From Petrimonas mucosa (GTDB lineage Bacteria; Bacteroidota; Bacteroidia; Bacteroidales; Dysgonomonadaceae): a DNA stretch of 64,000 nucleotides. The notes under the pieces were generated by a model. It was given only the letters and a program-made list of their open reading frames with translations, searched no databases and was not told the DNA's origin. Shown here one piece after another: positions 9,112 through 18,715 of this stretch (position 1 is the stretch's first letter; the number at the start of each line of letters is the position of its first letter). The translations under genes and the position numbers were made by a program. Location of the stretch: positions 1-64,000 of the forward strand of contig NZ_LT608328.1 in assembly GCF_900095795.1 (NCBI RefSeq), written 5' to 3'.

Positions 9112-9408
9112 TCAGATATTATCCTCTCCCTCAATAGGTTCTGATTGATAAACGGGATAATCTTCCAAGCCCAATATGGACAATGCTTTATCAAATATCG
9201 TGGAATCATCCAGCACAACGATGCCCCCGTCGGGACCCGGCTCTATATGAACGCCTATACTTTTGCCTTCCTTGTAGTTGTATCCACCGAAATAATTTCT
9301 TACCGTCTCGGGCTTCAATCCCAATTCTTCAGCTATCCGGTGGATACTACCGTCAGGGAGCTTGTCTTTCAATGCTCTTAATTCGTTAAATGTGAGAGTT
9401 CTTGCCAT
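9112..9408 (-). CDS. Small helix-turn-helix DNA-binding protein
   Basis: A 98-residue acidic-tailed protein. Residues about 19-43 (GSIHRIAEELGLKPETVRNYF) look like a helix-turn-helix with a recognition helix PETVRNYF. The second half (GPDGGIVVLDDSTIFDKALS) is a short acidic module of unknown role. I recall similar small conserved proteins in Bacteroidales but cannot name a regulon. It stands as a single gene with its own terminator and a possible promoter, consistent with a free-standing regulator. Function beyond DNA binding is not supported. Confidence 0.75.
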   Translation of the reverse strand: MARTLTFNELRALKDKLPDGSIHRIAEELGLKPETVRNYFGGYNYKEGKSIGVHIEPGPDGGIVVLDDSTIFDKALSILGLEDYPVYQSEPIEGEDNI

Positions 9409-9456
9409 GGCTTCTAAATTTTATTGATTGATAAATCTCGTTAGTGAATTATGCCC

Positions 9457-9464
9457 TAAACTTA
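9457..9464 (-). promoter_or_regulatory. Possible promoter of the small HTH gene (TAAGTTTA)
   Basis: TAAGTTTA on the minus strand differs from TAnnTTTG by one base. A TTG about 21 nt upstream (within AAAATTGGCG) could serve as -33. It lies 48 nt before the gene start. Confidence 0.35.
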
Positions 9465-9539
9465 CACAATATTTCAGATAACGCCAATTTTTTTCGGCAA
9501 AAAATGGTAAAAAGTTCCCTACTTACCTTTTAACAAAAA

Positions 9540-10247
9540 TCAGTGCGGTAAAGTTGCCAGGAGAGGACTGAAAATTAGAATGAAGAGTATATAGGCAGAA
9601 CATATGATCCCGAGGAGCATGCCATCTTTTGCCGGATAGAACGACAAACGGGCCTGCGTTTGGGCGACGTGAAGGTAGCGGATTCTTACCTGGACATAGA
9701 GTTCATAAAGCAACAATGCGAGCAGTGAACCGACAATGGCTCCGGCAACGATATCAGATATGAAATGGACTCCCAGGTAGATCCTTGAATAACTGTTCAG
9801 AACTGCCCACACAAATAGCGGGATGGTTACCCAGCGGTTCTTGAACAGTAGTGATATAAAGAGCGCCAAACCGAAACTATTGGTGGCATGGCCTGAAATG
9901 AATCCGAACCGTCCGCCCCGGTAATTATTCACAATATCCACCATATCCTTGAAATCGGGATGGTGTGTGGGACGATACCGCTCGAAGAGGGGCTTGAACA
10001 GCCCCGACGATACCTGATCGCACAGGGCAAAGAGCACCACCAGAAAAACCGTTGCGAGAATAGCCTCCCGGCGTGGTCGAGGCGTCTTCCAGAAATAGAT
10101 CACAACAAAACAGAGCAACATCAACATCCAGACATACCTGCCGGTATAGGTCCAGAAAAGATTGTCGAGGAAAACGGAGTCGCTGCCGTTTAACGCAAAA
10201 AAGAGCTCCCGCTCTATTGGCAAGAAATTCTCGACCGCCTCTTTCAT
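9540..10247 (-). CDS. PAP2-family membrane phosphatase
   Basis: A 235-residue integral membrane protein with five or six hydrophobic segments and the three phosphatase motifs: KPLFERYRP, SGHA (in GFISGHATNSF) and SRIYLGVHFISD. The family removes phosphate from lipid phosphates such as undecaprenyl pyrophosphate or phosphatidate. The active site normally faces the periplasm. The substrate here is not determined. Its ATG overlaps the batE stop by four bases, so it is the last gene of the bat operon and translationally coupled to it. Confidence 0.9.
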   Translation of the reverse strand: MKEAVENFLPIERELFFALNGSDSVFLDNLFWTYTGRYVWMLMLLCFVVIYFWKTPRPRREAILATVFLVVLFALCDQVSSGLFKPLFERYRPTHHPDFKDMVDIVNNYRGGRFGFISGHATNSFGLALFISLLFKNRWVTIPLFVWAVLNSYSRIYLGVHFISDIVAGAIVGSLLALLLYELYVQVRIRYLHVAQTQARLSFYPAKDGMLLGIICSAYILFILIFSPLLATLPH

Positions 10248-11008
10248 ATCACCTCCACGTTCTCTTTCGATGTCCAGCCAACACTTCCATTGGCAATTTC
10301 AATCTCGATCCAGTTCCCGTAGGTCTTGTTGAGCTTGACCTTCGTTCCTTCATGCAGCCTGAACAACTCCTGACTGTTGGCATCTGGAGAGGCCATGATG
10401 GATGCCGAGGCCGACATCACGATTCCGGTATTGCGCCGGGTGCGGCTGTTCTTCTGGTTGAAGGCGAAAACATTGGCCAAAATCACGAAGAGAAAGATGA
10501 CCAGTCCGGCATAGAAGGCTGTTTTCCTGATCCAGATTCTTCTGACAAAGAGGAAGGTGGCGATGCAGGAAAGAAAGGCGATAAAGAGGATAATGGCAAG
10601 GGTTGCCCACCGGTTGGAATTGAGCAGGTTTTCAAGATTGTTGATCCAGCTTGTCAGAAAAAAGGTCTCGGCGGTATCGATCTTGTCCTCGATACGTGTA
10701 CGGGCAAACCTGAGATTGTGCCGGATATCGCTGTCTCCCGGATCGAGGAGCAGAGCCCGTTCATAGTTCAGAATCGCCTTTGCTGTCTCTCCGTTTCTGA
10801 AATAGGCATTACCCAAGTTGTAATAGATCTCGGCCGATTCCCTGCCTTCCGACAGCAGTTGGGCCACCACCTGTTCATAGAGCTGGATACTTCTCTTGTA
10901 ATCTTCACTCCGGTATGCTTCGGACGCCGATTCCACAGTGCTTTGCGCAACCGAGAGCGTGGCGCAAAGAAGTAAAATCAGGGTCAATCCATGTCTGATC
11001 GTTTGCAT
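10244..11008 (-). CDS. batE: BatE: TPR and SH3 domain protein of the bat operon
   Basis: A 254-residue protein with a signal peptide (cleavage near LSVAQS), two or three TPR units (about 25-110, including EIYYNLGNAYFRNGETAKAI), two hydrophobic helices (about 130-180), and a C-terminal bacterial SH3-like domain (about 195-254, ending GSVGWTSKENVEVI). This is the domain order of BatE in the Bacteroides aerotolerance operon. The periplasmic TPR and SH3 parts suggest a scaffold role; the biochemical function is not established. It is 1 bp downstream of batD. Confidence 0.88.
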   Translation of the reverse strand: MQTIRHGLTLILLLCATLSVAQSTVESASEAYRSEDYKRSIQLYEQVVAQLLSEGRESAEIYYNLGNAYFRNGETAKAILNYERALLLDPGDSDIRHNLRFARTRIEDKIDTAETFFLTSWINNLENLLNSNRWATLAIILFIAFLSCIATFLFVRRIWIRKTAFYAGLVIFLFVILANVFAFNQKNSRTRRNTGIVMSASASIMASPDANSQELFRLHEGTKVKLNKTYGNWIEIEIANGSVGWTSKENVEVI

Positions 11009-11009
11009 A

Positions 11010-12848
11010 TCACTTTCGTTTTAGTTTGCTTTCCATTTTCCCAATGGCGTCAACAGTCTCGTCATACAGTCTATCCATGGCAGTATCGCTCTCTGCCGGT
11101 GCATAACGTGCGAACTCACAGGTGTCGAGAATCTGCATGAAGCGGTCTATCAACGTCTGTTCCACACCGTAATCGGAGAGTTCCTTCTCGATGTTATCCT
11201 TGGTCAAACTGGCAACCGGGATAGAGAGCTTGTCGCTGAAATAGCCCCAGAGTGCCCGCAACACTTCGTCGTAGAATTTCTCCTTGTTGTGCTCCTTCAG
11301 AAACTTCTCAGCCAATTTCAATCTCCGGATCGCCATCTTGTTGGCTTTCCTCGTCCTCATCCTGGCCACATCGGCATTCTCTCTGGCCATCTTCCGGTTG
11401 AAGAGGTAGAAGAGAATCAGGCCAAGAAGGGGAAGCAGGTACCACAACCAGTAACCGGTTGTCCCGACGAAGTAGCTGTCCCTGTAATGGTATTGAGGCT
11501 CTCCGGTCTTCAGGAAACGGATATCCTGCTCCACACGCACATTCTGCTGATTCACATAGCTGCTTGCCGATACTTTCGACGGGTCACCTTTTGCTATCTG
11601 CAAACTGTAAGCGGGCGATTTCAGGGTTTTATAGGAGTGGCTGTTCGGATCGAAATAGGAGAACTCGACGGGCGGAATTTCATAATTGCCTTCATAGCGG
11701 GGAATAGCCAGATAGTCGATCTTCCTTGAGCCGGTCAGCCCATTGGTGGTGACCTGGAAATTGTTGGTGACGGTGGGGTCATAACCCTCGAAATTGGTGG
11801 GGAACTTCACTTCGGGGTTCCGTATCAGCTTCATATTTCCTGTTCCCGATATCTCGAGTGTAACGGTAACCGGCTCGTTTGCCCTGGTTTGCTCTGTGCT
11901 GATGGAAGGGGTAAAGGTAAAGGTTCCAACCGCGTTGGAGAAATTCAACGGTTTCCCCTCGGGCAACGGTTTCACATTTATAGTTAACGGATTTGTCACC
12001 AGTGCCTTCTTCACGTCGGCCATCACCTCCTGTGTACCGAAGAAGGTGGAAACCCTCTTTCCGGAAGGGACCGAGAACACCATCTCCAACCGTCCCGACG
12101 GGATGGTGATCTTGCCAGAACGCTGAGGGAAGAGGAGGGTCTTCTTCAAATCGGCCGTATAGTAGTTGCGACCGTTGTATCGCTCAAGCTGAAGTTGCTG
12201 ATTGGAGGCTATTGGCACCTCCTCCACCATGAATCCTTCAAATTCGGGAAATTCGATCTTCCCGAGGTTGGTAATGTTGAGGGTGGTGTACAACCGGAAG
12301 GTAACGGTAAATCCCTCCTGCTCGTATACGTTCTCCTTCGAAACGATCGCCCGGATAAAAGCATCATTTGCACTCACCGTACCGCCCTCTGCCCTGGAGG
12401 CGGAACCTGGACTGCCCGGATCATTTTCCTGATTGCCTTCAGTGACCTTATCCGGAGGAAGCACCTTTACCGTAAGGCTGTTGGATCTGTAATTGCTTCC
12501 ATCCACTGTAATGGAGGCAGGCTCAATGGTAAAGGTGCCCTCTTCCTGCCCCACCAGGATATAGGTATAGGTCACTGAACTCTCCGAAGTGGATTTTCCG
12601 TTGACAATGGTCTGGCTATAGCTACGCGAAGTGGATGGTCCGAAAAGGACTTCAAACCCTTTCAGATCGGGCAGACGGAGATCTTTACCCTCCTTGTTGA
12701 GCGTGTAGCTCAACCTGAACTGCTCACCCTTCACCACTGCATTGGGAGCAGATGCGCGAAATGTTACCTGCGCCCGGAGCATGGTTGTTCCGGCCAGAAA
12801 CAGTGCCAGAAAAAGAAAAAATCCGCTATATCTCTTCAAATACCTCAT
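11010..12848 (-). CDS. batD: BatD oxygen-tolerance protein
   Basis: A 612-residue BatD-family protein with a signal peptide (FFLFLALFLAGTTMLRAQ). It has a long beta-rich periplasmic region of repeated Ig-like folds (about 25-440), one transmembrane helix (GYWLWYLLPLLGLILFYLF, about 455-475) and a basic cytoplasmic tail (about 480-612). The family is tied to aerotolerance or stress in Bacteroides and Leptospira, with the mechanism unresolved. Position between batC and batE is the standard order. Confidence 0.92.
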   Translation of the reverse strand: MRYLKRYSGFFLFLALFLAGTTMLRAQVTFRASAPNAVVKGEQFRLSYTLNKEGKDLRLPDLKGFEVLFGPSTSRSYSQTIVNGKSTSESSVTYTYILVGQEEGTFTIEPASITVDGSNYRSNSLTVKVLPPDKVTEGNQENDPGSPGSASRAEGGTVSANDAFIRAIVSKENVYEQEGFTVTFRLYTTLNITNLGKIEFPEFEGFMVEEVPIASNQQLQLERYNGRNYYTADLKKTLLFPQRSGKITIPSGRLEMVFSVPSGKRVSTFFGTQEVMADVKKALVTNPLTINVKPLPEGKPLNFSNAVGTFTFTPSISTEQTRANEPVTVTLEISGTGNMKLIRNPEVKFPTNFEGYDPTVTNNFQVTTNGLTGSRKIDYLAIPRYEGNYEIPPVEFSYFDPNSHSYKTLKSPAYSLQIAKGDPSKVSASSYVNQQNVRVEQDIRFLKTGEPQYHYRDSYFVGTTGYWLWYLLPLLGLILFYLFNRKMARENADVARMRTRKANKMAIRRLKLAEKFLKEHNKEKFYDEVLRALWGYFSDKLSIPVASLTKDNIEKELSDYGVEQTLIDRFMQILDTCEFARYAPAESDTAMDRLYDETVDAIGKMESKLKRK

Positions 12849-12878
12849 TGACTATACAAATCTTAAAATATCTCTATC

Positions 12879-13580
12879 CTACCAATCTCTGTTTCGCCGT
12901 CTGTTCTCATCGGCCTTGTTCTTCCGTTCTTCCGCCTTTATCTTGTTGACCTTCTCCTGTGTCTCCCGTTCATCCTGCTCAATGGCCTGCAACAACTGGC
13001 GGGCATTGTCGCGTGACATCTGTTCCGGCTCCGGCGACTCTTCAGGCTTCTTGGGCTGGTCGGGATTATTCTGCTGATCGGGTTGCTGCTGCTCTTCCTG
13101 CTGTTGCTGTTGCTGCTGCTCTTCCTGTTCCTGTTCCTGATCCTGTATCATCTTCTGTACGACGGCCAGGTTGTAGCGCGTTTCGTCATCTTCGGGATTG
13201 ATTCGCAACGCCATTTTGTAGGCTTCCATCGATTTCTCCAGCTCTTTCTTCTGCAACAGTGCATTTCCGATATTGTGCCATGCAGCCGAGATTCTCTTCG
13301 GATTCTCTTTCTCGATCGAGAGGTACTGCTGGTAACTCTCTGCCGACTTGTCCCACTCCTTCTGTCTGTATAACGTGTTGCCCGCGTTGTAGTTGGCCTC
13401 CGGTGACGAAGGATTCTCTCCCAGTGCATCGCTATAGAAGGTAAACGCCTCCGAAAACTTCTGCTGCCGGTACGCCTTGTTCCCTTTCCGCACATTTTCC
13501 CGAACCCCCTTCTGGGCCTGGAGCGGCAGTGTCAAGGCAACCATCAACGCGAAAATGATATATCTCATTACGTTCCTCAT
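12879..13580 (-). CDS. batC: BatC: TPR protein with glutamine-rich linker
   Basis: A 233-residue secreted or anchored TPR protein. It has a signal peptide (YIIFALMVALTLPLQAQ), about three TPR units (25-140, e.g. NYNAGNTLYRQKEWDKSAES), then a Gln/Glu tract (about 150-172) and a charged C-terminus. The tract is encoded by a run of CTG/TTG triplets on the plus strand around 13083-13140 and is a likely slippage site. The start overlaps the batB stop by four bases. BatC is thought to act with the von Willebrand proteins BatA and BatB as a scaffold. Confidence 0.88.
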   Translation of the reverse strand: MRNVMRYIIFALMVALTLPLQAQKGVRENVRKGNKAYRQQKFSEAFTFYSDALGENPSSPEANYNAGNTLYRQKEWDKSAESYQQYLSIEKENPKRISAAWHNIGNALLQKKELEKSMEAYKMALRINPEDDETRYNLAVVQKMIQDQEQEQEEQQQQQQQEEQQQPDQQNNPDQPKKPEESPEPEQMSRDNARQLLQAIEQDERETQEKVNKIKAEERKNKADENRRRNRDW

Positions 13581-14599
13581 CTGAATAGGCGAATATTTTT
13601 AAACAACGGGTTTTTCTTGTCGTATATCAAGAATTCCACAATCAGAATAATCAGCAGGATCCAGGCAAAAAGCGGAAATTTTTCGTCATATTCCGAATAA
13701 GTGAGAGTGGCACTCTTTTTGGTCTCCAGTTCGTTCAGTTCACTCTCCAATGCCCGGATGGCCGTATTTGAATTATCGGCCTGCACATAGAGACCCTTTC
13801 CATTCTGCGCAATCTCCTGGGCCATCTGCTCGTTCAGTCTCGAGACCACGACCCTCCCCTCGCTGTCTGTCCGGAAGTTATTACTGTATTCCGACTCCGG
13901 CACGGGGGTTCCCTCCACGGAGCCGATCCCGAGGACATTCACCATGATTCCAGCTTCTGAAGCCTGCCGGGCAGCCTCATTGGCATTCCCTTCATGATCT
14001 TCGCCGTCGGTAATGATGATCATCGCCTTATCCACATCCTGGTCGCCCGAAAAGGAGTTCATCCCTAACCGTATTGCCTCGGCAATTGCCGTTCCCTGAA
14101 CAGGAACAAGGCTCGGGTCGATGGTGTTGAGAAACAGCTTGGCCGACTGCGTATCGGAGGTCAGCGGCATCTGCACATACGCCTCACCTGCAAAGACGAT
14201 CAGTGCCACCTTGTCGTTTTTGCGCACATCGATGATTCTCGACAGGATCTGCTTGGCCCGCGACAACCTGTCGGGAGTGACATCACGCGCCAGCATGGAG
14301 TTGGAGACATCAATGGCTATCACCAGCTCGATCCCCTCCTTTTCTACCGTTTCTACCTTGGTCCCGAACTGTGGCCTTGCAATCATGAAGATTCCGGCAC
14401 ACAGTGCTGCAAAAATCAGCCAGAACTTCAGGTAGGAACGCTTGAGCGACAATTCAGGCATCATCCGTTTTACTGTAGAGAGCACACCAAGCCTCTTCAC
14501 ATCGTTCCGCTTCCTGATGTTCAGGTAGATGTATAACGCCACCAGAAATGGCATGGCGATAAACAGGTATAGGTATTCCGGGTTTTCGAATCTAAACAT
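13577..14599 (-). CDS. batB: BatB: membrane-anchored von Willebrand factor A protein
   Basis: A 340-residue protein with two N-terminal transmembrane helices (about 10-25 and 60-78). A vWA domain (about 90-290) carries the MIDAS motif DVSNS in IAIDVSNSMLARD. A C-terminal transmembrane helix (FAWILLIILIVEFLIY) follows. This is BatB of the aerotolerance operon; MIDAS domains bind metal and usually mediate protein contacts. BatA lies 36 bp upstream and batC overlaps its 3' end by four bases. Related to BatA by domain layout, probably an old duplication. Confidence 0.92.
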   Translation of the reverse strand: MFRFENPEYLYLFIAMPFLVALYIYLNIRKRNDVKRLGVLSTVKRMMPELSLKRSYLKFWLIFAALCAGIFMIARPQFGTKVETVEKEGIELVIAIDVSNSMLARDVTPDRLSRAKQILSRIIDVRKNDKVALIVFAGEAYVQMPLTSDTQSAKLFLNTIDPSLVPVQGTAIAEAIRLGMNSFSGDQDVDKAMIIITDGEDHEGNANEAARQASEAGIMVNVLGIGSVEGTPVPESEYSNNFRTDSEGRVVVSRLNEQMAQEIAQNGKGLYVQADNSNTAIRALESELNELETKKSATLTYSEYDEKFPLFAWILLIILIVEFLIYDKKNPLFKNIRLFR

Positions 14600-14635
14600 C
14601 TCTTCTTGCTTTTGGCTGTTGACAACAATTACCCT

Positions 14636-15619
14636 CTACGGTATGCTCCTCAACCAGGTTCTTCTCAGGATCAGCTCCGCCAGAATCAGAGCCAGTGCAA
14701 GCAATGCAAAGGGCAGGAACAGCTCCTGCTTCCTGGTGACATTCTGTACGCTGATCAGGTATTTTTCGAGCTTGTCAATCTCATCGTAAATATCTCTCAA
14801 ACTTTCGTTGTCCACTGCCCGGAAATATTTTCCTCCGGTAAGTGAGGCAATTTCGGTCAATGTCTTCTCATCGATATCCACCGGCATGTTCTGCAAGCGC
14901 ATCCCGAAAGGAGTCTGCACCGGTGTAGGAGCCACCCCCTTGGTACCGGCACCGATGGTATAGACGCGAATACCGTAAGAGTGCGCCAGGTCGGCTGCCG
15001 TGAGCGGTGCAATCTGTCCCCGGTTATTCGAGCCGTCGGTCAACAGGATCACTACTTTCGACTTGGATTCGCTATCTTTCAAACGGTTGACCGCGTTTGC
15101 AAGTCCCAGTCCGATAGCCGTACCATCTTCGATCAGTCCGAAATCGATACCGTCGAGCAGATTCAACAGCACCTTGTGATCGGTGGTCATGGGACATTGC
15201 GTAAAGCTCTCTCCGGCGAAGATCACCAATCCGATGTTATCGTTCTTCCGGTTAGTAATAAATTCGGCAGCGACCTTCTTGGCCGCCTCCAATCTGTTGG
15301 GCTGCAAATCCTGTGCCAGCATCGAACCAGACACGTCAAGGGCCAGCACGATATCGATCCCCTGCGTCTCTGACTCTTCCCAGCTATCGACCGCCTGAGG
15401 ACGGGCAATAACAACTATGATCAGAGCAATCGACACCATTCTCAGCACAAACGGAAGGTGGCGCAGGTAGGTTCTGGCTCCCCTGTTTTTGCTGTTGAAT
15501 GCGTTGGTAGAGGCCAATCTGAACGATGCCTGTGTCTTCGACAAACGTATGATGTACCACGCGATCAGCGGGGCCAATATCAGCAACAGATAGAGGTATG
15601 TAGGGCTGGCAAATTGCAT
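14636..15619 (-). CDS. batA: BatA: membrane-anchored von Willebrand factor A protein
   Basis: A 327-residue protein with two N-terminal hydrophobic helices (about 7-25 and 56-75), a vWA domain with intact MIDAS (ALDVSGSMLAQD, then later VILLTDGSNNRG), and a C-terminal helix (FLPFALLALALILAEL). It is the first vWA gene of the bat cluster. Only 4 bp separate it from the upstream membrane protein gene. The pairing with a MoxR ATPase is typical: MoxR-vWA pairs are proposed to work as chaperone systems. Confidence 0.93.
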   Translation of the reverse strand: MQFASPTYLYLLLILAPLIAWYIIRLSKTQASFRLASTNAFNSKNRGARTYLRHLPFVLRMVSIALIIVVIARPQAVDSWEESETQGIDIVLALDVSGSMLAQDLQPNRLEAAKKVAAEFITNRKNDNIGLVIFAGESFTQCPMTTDHKVLLNLLDGIDFGLIEDGTAIGLGLANAVNRLKDSESKSKVVILLTDGSNNRGQIAPLTAADLAHSYGIRVYTIGAGTKGVAPTPVQTPFGMRLQNMPVDIDEKTLTEIASLTGGKYFRAVDNESLRDIYDEIDKLEKYLISVQNVTRKQELFLPFALLALALILAELILRRTWLRSIP

Positions 15620-15623
15620 ATCT

Positions 15624-16667
15624 TCAATGTTGACCTTGTTCGGTTTTACTCTCTTCCATCAGTTTTCCCTGTTCCTCCCTATCGGGAAGCGGATCAGGTT
15701 CGCGCGTCTGATTGACAAAGAAATAGGCATTCATCAGCGTCAGGTCGTTCTCATCCATATAGGGTCTGTATTTTGCGAACTTCACCTTGTCGGCCACCGA
15801 GAGGATCTGTACCAGGTTATCGTAAACCGAATCTTCATCTGTCCGTTTTCTTATCTCCGCCAGAATCTCGCCCGAGGTCATCTCCATCGCATTGATCCTG
15901 TAACGTTCAGCCATATAGACCCGGAGGATGTCGGTAACCTTGGTATAGAACTCTTTCTCCCGGCCCTGTTGCCATATCTTGGCAGCCTTCAGTCTATCCA
16001 GTTCCTGAATGGCACGGAGATGCGGAGGTAGCACCTGAGGCGGGGTAAAGAAATAGCCTTTTTTCTTTTTCCGGAGCAGAAGGAGGATAACCAGGCCAAT
16101 CAGCAAGAGAAGCAGGATGACACCCAAAACGATCCACAAGATCCAGAGATAATCGGTCCAGACAAACGGCGGCTTCTGCAGCGGCTTGATATCGTTGAGC
16201 TGAAGCTGACGGAAATCGATCGAGTCGGTCTCTCCCGAGTTGAGCTTCTCCAGGTAGGCAACCGTCGAATCCTTCAGTACCGGTGAAGTGACTTTCAATC
16301 CAAACGAGTTGGAATAGATGGTGTCGGTACCGTCGAAAATGGGCATGGAGGGGATATAATAGAGCGTGGAATCGAACGATGTGACCAGATACTTGAAGTT
16401 CATCGTGGCCACTTCGTTTTCGATGACGGTATCGGGCGGAAGCATGGTCAACACCTCCAGACCGGGTACAATCTCCTTCTGATAAACGGGAAACTGGATG
16501 GTTTTGCCTTTGGGGGCAATCACCTTCAGGTTGATGAGCGCCTGTTCACCGATCTGGATCTCGGCCGGCTGAACACTCGCCTGTACCGATGCACGCTGTG
16601 CAAAGCAGTGGTGAGCCGCACCGGACAGCAAAAACAACAACACTATATGTAGAACTTCTCTTCCCAC
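15624..16667 (-). CDS. Bat-operon membrane protein of unknown function
   Basis: A 347-residue protein with a signal peptide ending near HHCFAQ, a beta-rich periplasmic region (about 25-170) resembling the Ig-like folds of BatD, one strong transmembrane segment (about 172-202, ILWIVLGVILLLLLIGLVI) and a helical cytoplasmic domain. The layout resembles DUF4381-type proteins found in MoxR/vWA clusters. I do not recognise a named function. Its place between the DUF58 gene and batA is conserved in Bacteroidales to my knowledge. Confidence 0.82.
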   Translation of the reverse strand: MGREVLHIVLLFLLSGAAHHCFAQRASVQASVQPAEIQIGEQALINLKVIAPKGKTIQFPVYQKEIVPGLEVLTMLPPDTVIENEVATMNFKYLVTSFDSTLYYIPSMPIFDGTDTIYSNSFGLKVTSPVLKDSTVAYLEKLNSGETDSIDFRQLQLNDIKPLQKPPFVWTDYLWILWIVLGVILLLLLIGLVILLLLRKKKKGYFFTPPQVLPPHLRAIQELDRLKAAKIWQQGREKEFYTKVTDILRVYMAERYRINAMEMTSGEILAEIRKRTDEDSVYDNLVQILSVADKVKFAKYRPYMDENDLTLMNAYFFVNQTREPDPLPDREEQGKLMEESKTEQGQH

Positions 16668-16696
16668 TTCTCAATCTCTTCTTAATTCATCAATTC

Positions 16697-17566
16697 CTAT
16701 CTCCTACGCTGGAACAGCAGCAGCAGCGCCTTTACAAAATCCTCCTCGGTCGAGACCGAGACGTTGTCCACACCGCTCTGCTTGAATGCAAGCATCATCT
16801 CCGACTGACGGCGCTGCCACCACATCGCATAATCGCTCCTTACGCTCTTTGAGGAAGTGTCAATCCACATCTCTCCACCGGTCTCCGGATCCATCACCTT
16901 CATCAGTCCCAATGGGGGAAGTTCCGTGCTGAGCTTATCGTACACCTGAATTGCAACAATGTCATGTTTTCGGTTGGCAATACGAAGTGCGAACTTGTAA
17001 TTTCCCGTATCGATAAAGTCGGAGATCAGGAATGTGGTGCACCGTTTCTTGATGGCATTGGTCATGTACCGCAGCGCCAAGTTGATGTCGGTTCCGCAAC
17101 TTTCGGGCTCAAATCCCAATATTTCGCGGATAATAAAGAGGATGTGCTTTCTTCCCTTTTTGGGAGGAATAAATTTCTCCACCTTGTCGGAAAAGAAGAT
17201 GACACCAATCTTGTCGTTATTTTGAATGGCCGAGAAGGCCAGCGTTGCAGCAATCTCGGCTACCGTGTCGCGTTTTATCTTCCCGGACGAACCGAAGCCA
17301 AGGCTTTCCGACACATCAATGAGCAGCATCACCGTCAGTTCCCGTTCTTCCTCGAAGATCTTCACATAGGGCCGGTTGTAGCGGGCAGTCACGTTCCAGT
17401 CGATATCGCGCATATCGTCGCCATACTGATATTCGCGCACCTCCGAAAACGCCATACCGCGTCCCTTAAAAGCAGAGTGGTATTGTCCCGCGAAGATGTT
17501 CCGCGACAATCCACGTGCTTTTATCTCAATATGACGTACCCTTTTTAGTAATTCACTGGTTTCCAT
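16697..17566 (-). CDS. DUF58 protein of the MoxR/Bat cluster
   Basis: A 289-residue soluble protein. The DUF58 core is visible in the stretch FSEVREYQYGDDMRDIDWN (about 40-58), followed by a vWA-like fold with LLIDVSESLGFGSSG (about 81-95), a partial MIDAS. DUF58 proteins almost always sit directly behind moxR and are thought to be clients or adaptors of the MoxR ATPase. It is 64 bp downstream of moxR and 29 bp upstream of the next gene, fitting one transcript. Confidence 0.9.
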   Translation of the reverse strand: METSELLKRVRHIEIKARGLSRNIFAGQYHSAFKGRGMAFSEVREYQYGDDMRDIDWNVTARYNRPYVKIFEEERELTVMLLIDVSESLGFGSSGKIKRDTVAEIAATLAFSAIQNNDKIGVIFFSDKVEKFIPPKKGRKHILFIIREILGFEPESCGTDINLALRYMTNAIKKRCTTFLISDFIDTGNYKFALRIANRKHDIVAIQVYDKLSTELPPLGLMKVMDPETGGEMWIDTSSKSVRSDYAMWWQRRQSEMMLAFKQSGVDNVSVSTEEDFVKALLLLFQRRR

Positions 17567-17630
17567 CTATTCCCATTTTTCGAGACAGTTGCGTGGCCAT
17601 CCAATCCGTCTGCAACGCTCCGGATCACGA

Positions 17631-18626
17631 TCAGGGTACCTCTACCCTGTTCAGGATTTCACTGATGATCTCTTCGGATGTCAAGTTGTTGGCTTCGGCT
17701 TCGTAGGTAAGCCCGATACGGTGACGCAGCACGTCGTGACAAACGGCACGGATATCTTCGGGAATCACGTAGCCGCGGCGCTTGATAAAGGCGTAGGTGC
17801 GTGCCGCCAGTGCCAGGTTGATGGAGGCACGCGGGGAGGCGCCAAACCCAATCATCTCGTTCATCCCCTTCAGGCCGAACTGGTCTGGGAAACGGGTGGC
17901 AAATACGATATCAACGATATAACGTTCGATCTTTTCGTCGATATAGACATCGCGAACAACCTTTCGGGCCTCCAGTATCTCATCGGTAGAGACTACCGGA
18001 CGATCGATGGCTACCGGTTCAAAGATGTTCTGACGGATGATCCGCTTCTCCTCCTCGCGGGTAGGATAACCGATCACCACCTTCAGCATGAAACGGTCGA
18101 CCTGCGCTTCGGGCAGCGGATAGGTTCCCTCCTGCTCGATCGGGTTTTGTGTAGCCATAACCAGAAAAGGATTGGGCAATTTGTAGCTCTTCTCACCGAT
18201 CGTGACCTGCCGTTCCTGCATGGCCTCGAGCAACGCACTCTGAACCTTGGCTGGCGCACGGTTTATCTCGTCCGCCAATACAAAGTTGGCGAAGACCGGA
18301 CCATGCTTCACCTGAAACTCCTCATTTCGCGGGCTGTAGATCATGGTGCCGATAACGTCGGCCGGAAGCAGGTCTGGCGTAAACTGCACGCGGTTGTATT
18401 TTGCCTCGATGAGTTGGGCCAGCGACTTGATTGCCAACGTTTTTGCCAACCCTGGCACACCTTCAAGCAGGATATGTCCATCCGACAACAGTCCGATCAG
18501 AAGTGACTCCACCAGGTGACGTTGACCCACGATCACCTTGTCCATTCCGGTAAGCAGGGTTTGTGTGAAGGCGCTCTTCTGCTCAATTCTCTCGTTTAGC
18601 TCCTTGATATCAATTACTTGACTCAT
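17631..18626 (-). CDS. moxR: MoxR-type AAA+ ATPase
   Basis: A 331-residue AAA+ ATPase with Walker A-like GVPGLAKT, Walker B VLADEINRAPAK and sensor-1 ATQNP, the hallmarks of MoxR/RavA proteins. MoxR proteins are believed to remodel or mature vWA-containing partners, here BatA, BatB and the DUF58 protein. The frame is open 90 nt further upstream, but I choose the ATG at 18626 (MSQVIDIKEL), which matches family N-termini. It is the first gene of the operon, behind a TATTTTTG element and a 90-nt leader. Confidence 0.94.
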   Translation of the reverse strand: MSQVIDIKELNERIEQKSAFTQTLLTGMDKVIVGQRHLVESLLIGLLSDGHILLEGVPGLAKTLAIKSLAQLIEAKYNRVQFTPDLLPADVIGTMIYSPRNEEFQVKHGPVFANFVLADEINRAPAKVQSALLEAMQERQVTIGEKSYKLPNPFLVMATQNPIEQEGTYPLPEAQVDRFMLKVVIGYPTREEEKRIIRQNIFEPVAIDRPVVSTDEILEARKVVRDVYIDEKIERYIVDIVFATRFPDQFGLKGMNEMIGFGASPRASINLALAARTYAFIKRRGYVIPEDIRAVCHDVLRHRIGLTYEAEANNLTSEEIISEILNRVEVP

Positions 18627-18715
18627 ATTGTAATCTGTTTTAGTTTGCGGTGCTGCAAGGAATACCTGAAAATCCCGAATTGCCGACGGCCTGAGGGTCC
18701 CCGGCTTTCGAAACA

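Noticed and set aside
13083-13145. Triplet repeat considered as a CRISPR-like or satellite array
   Set aside because: It is an in-frame Gln/Glu codon run inside batC with no spacer structure.
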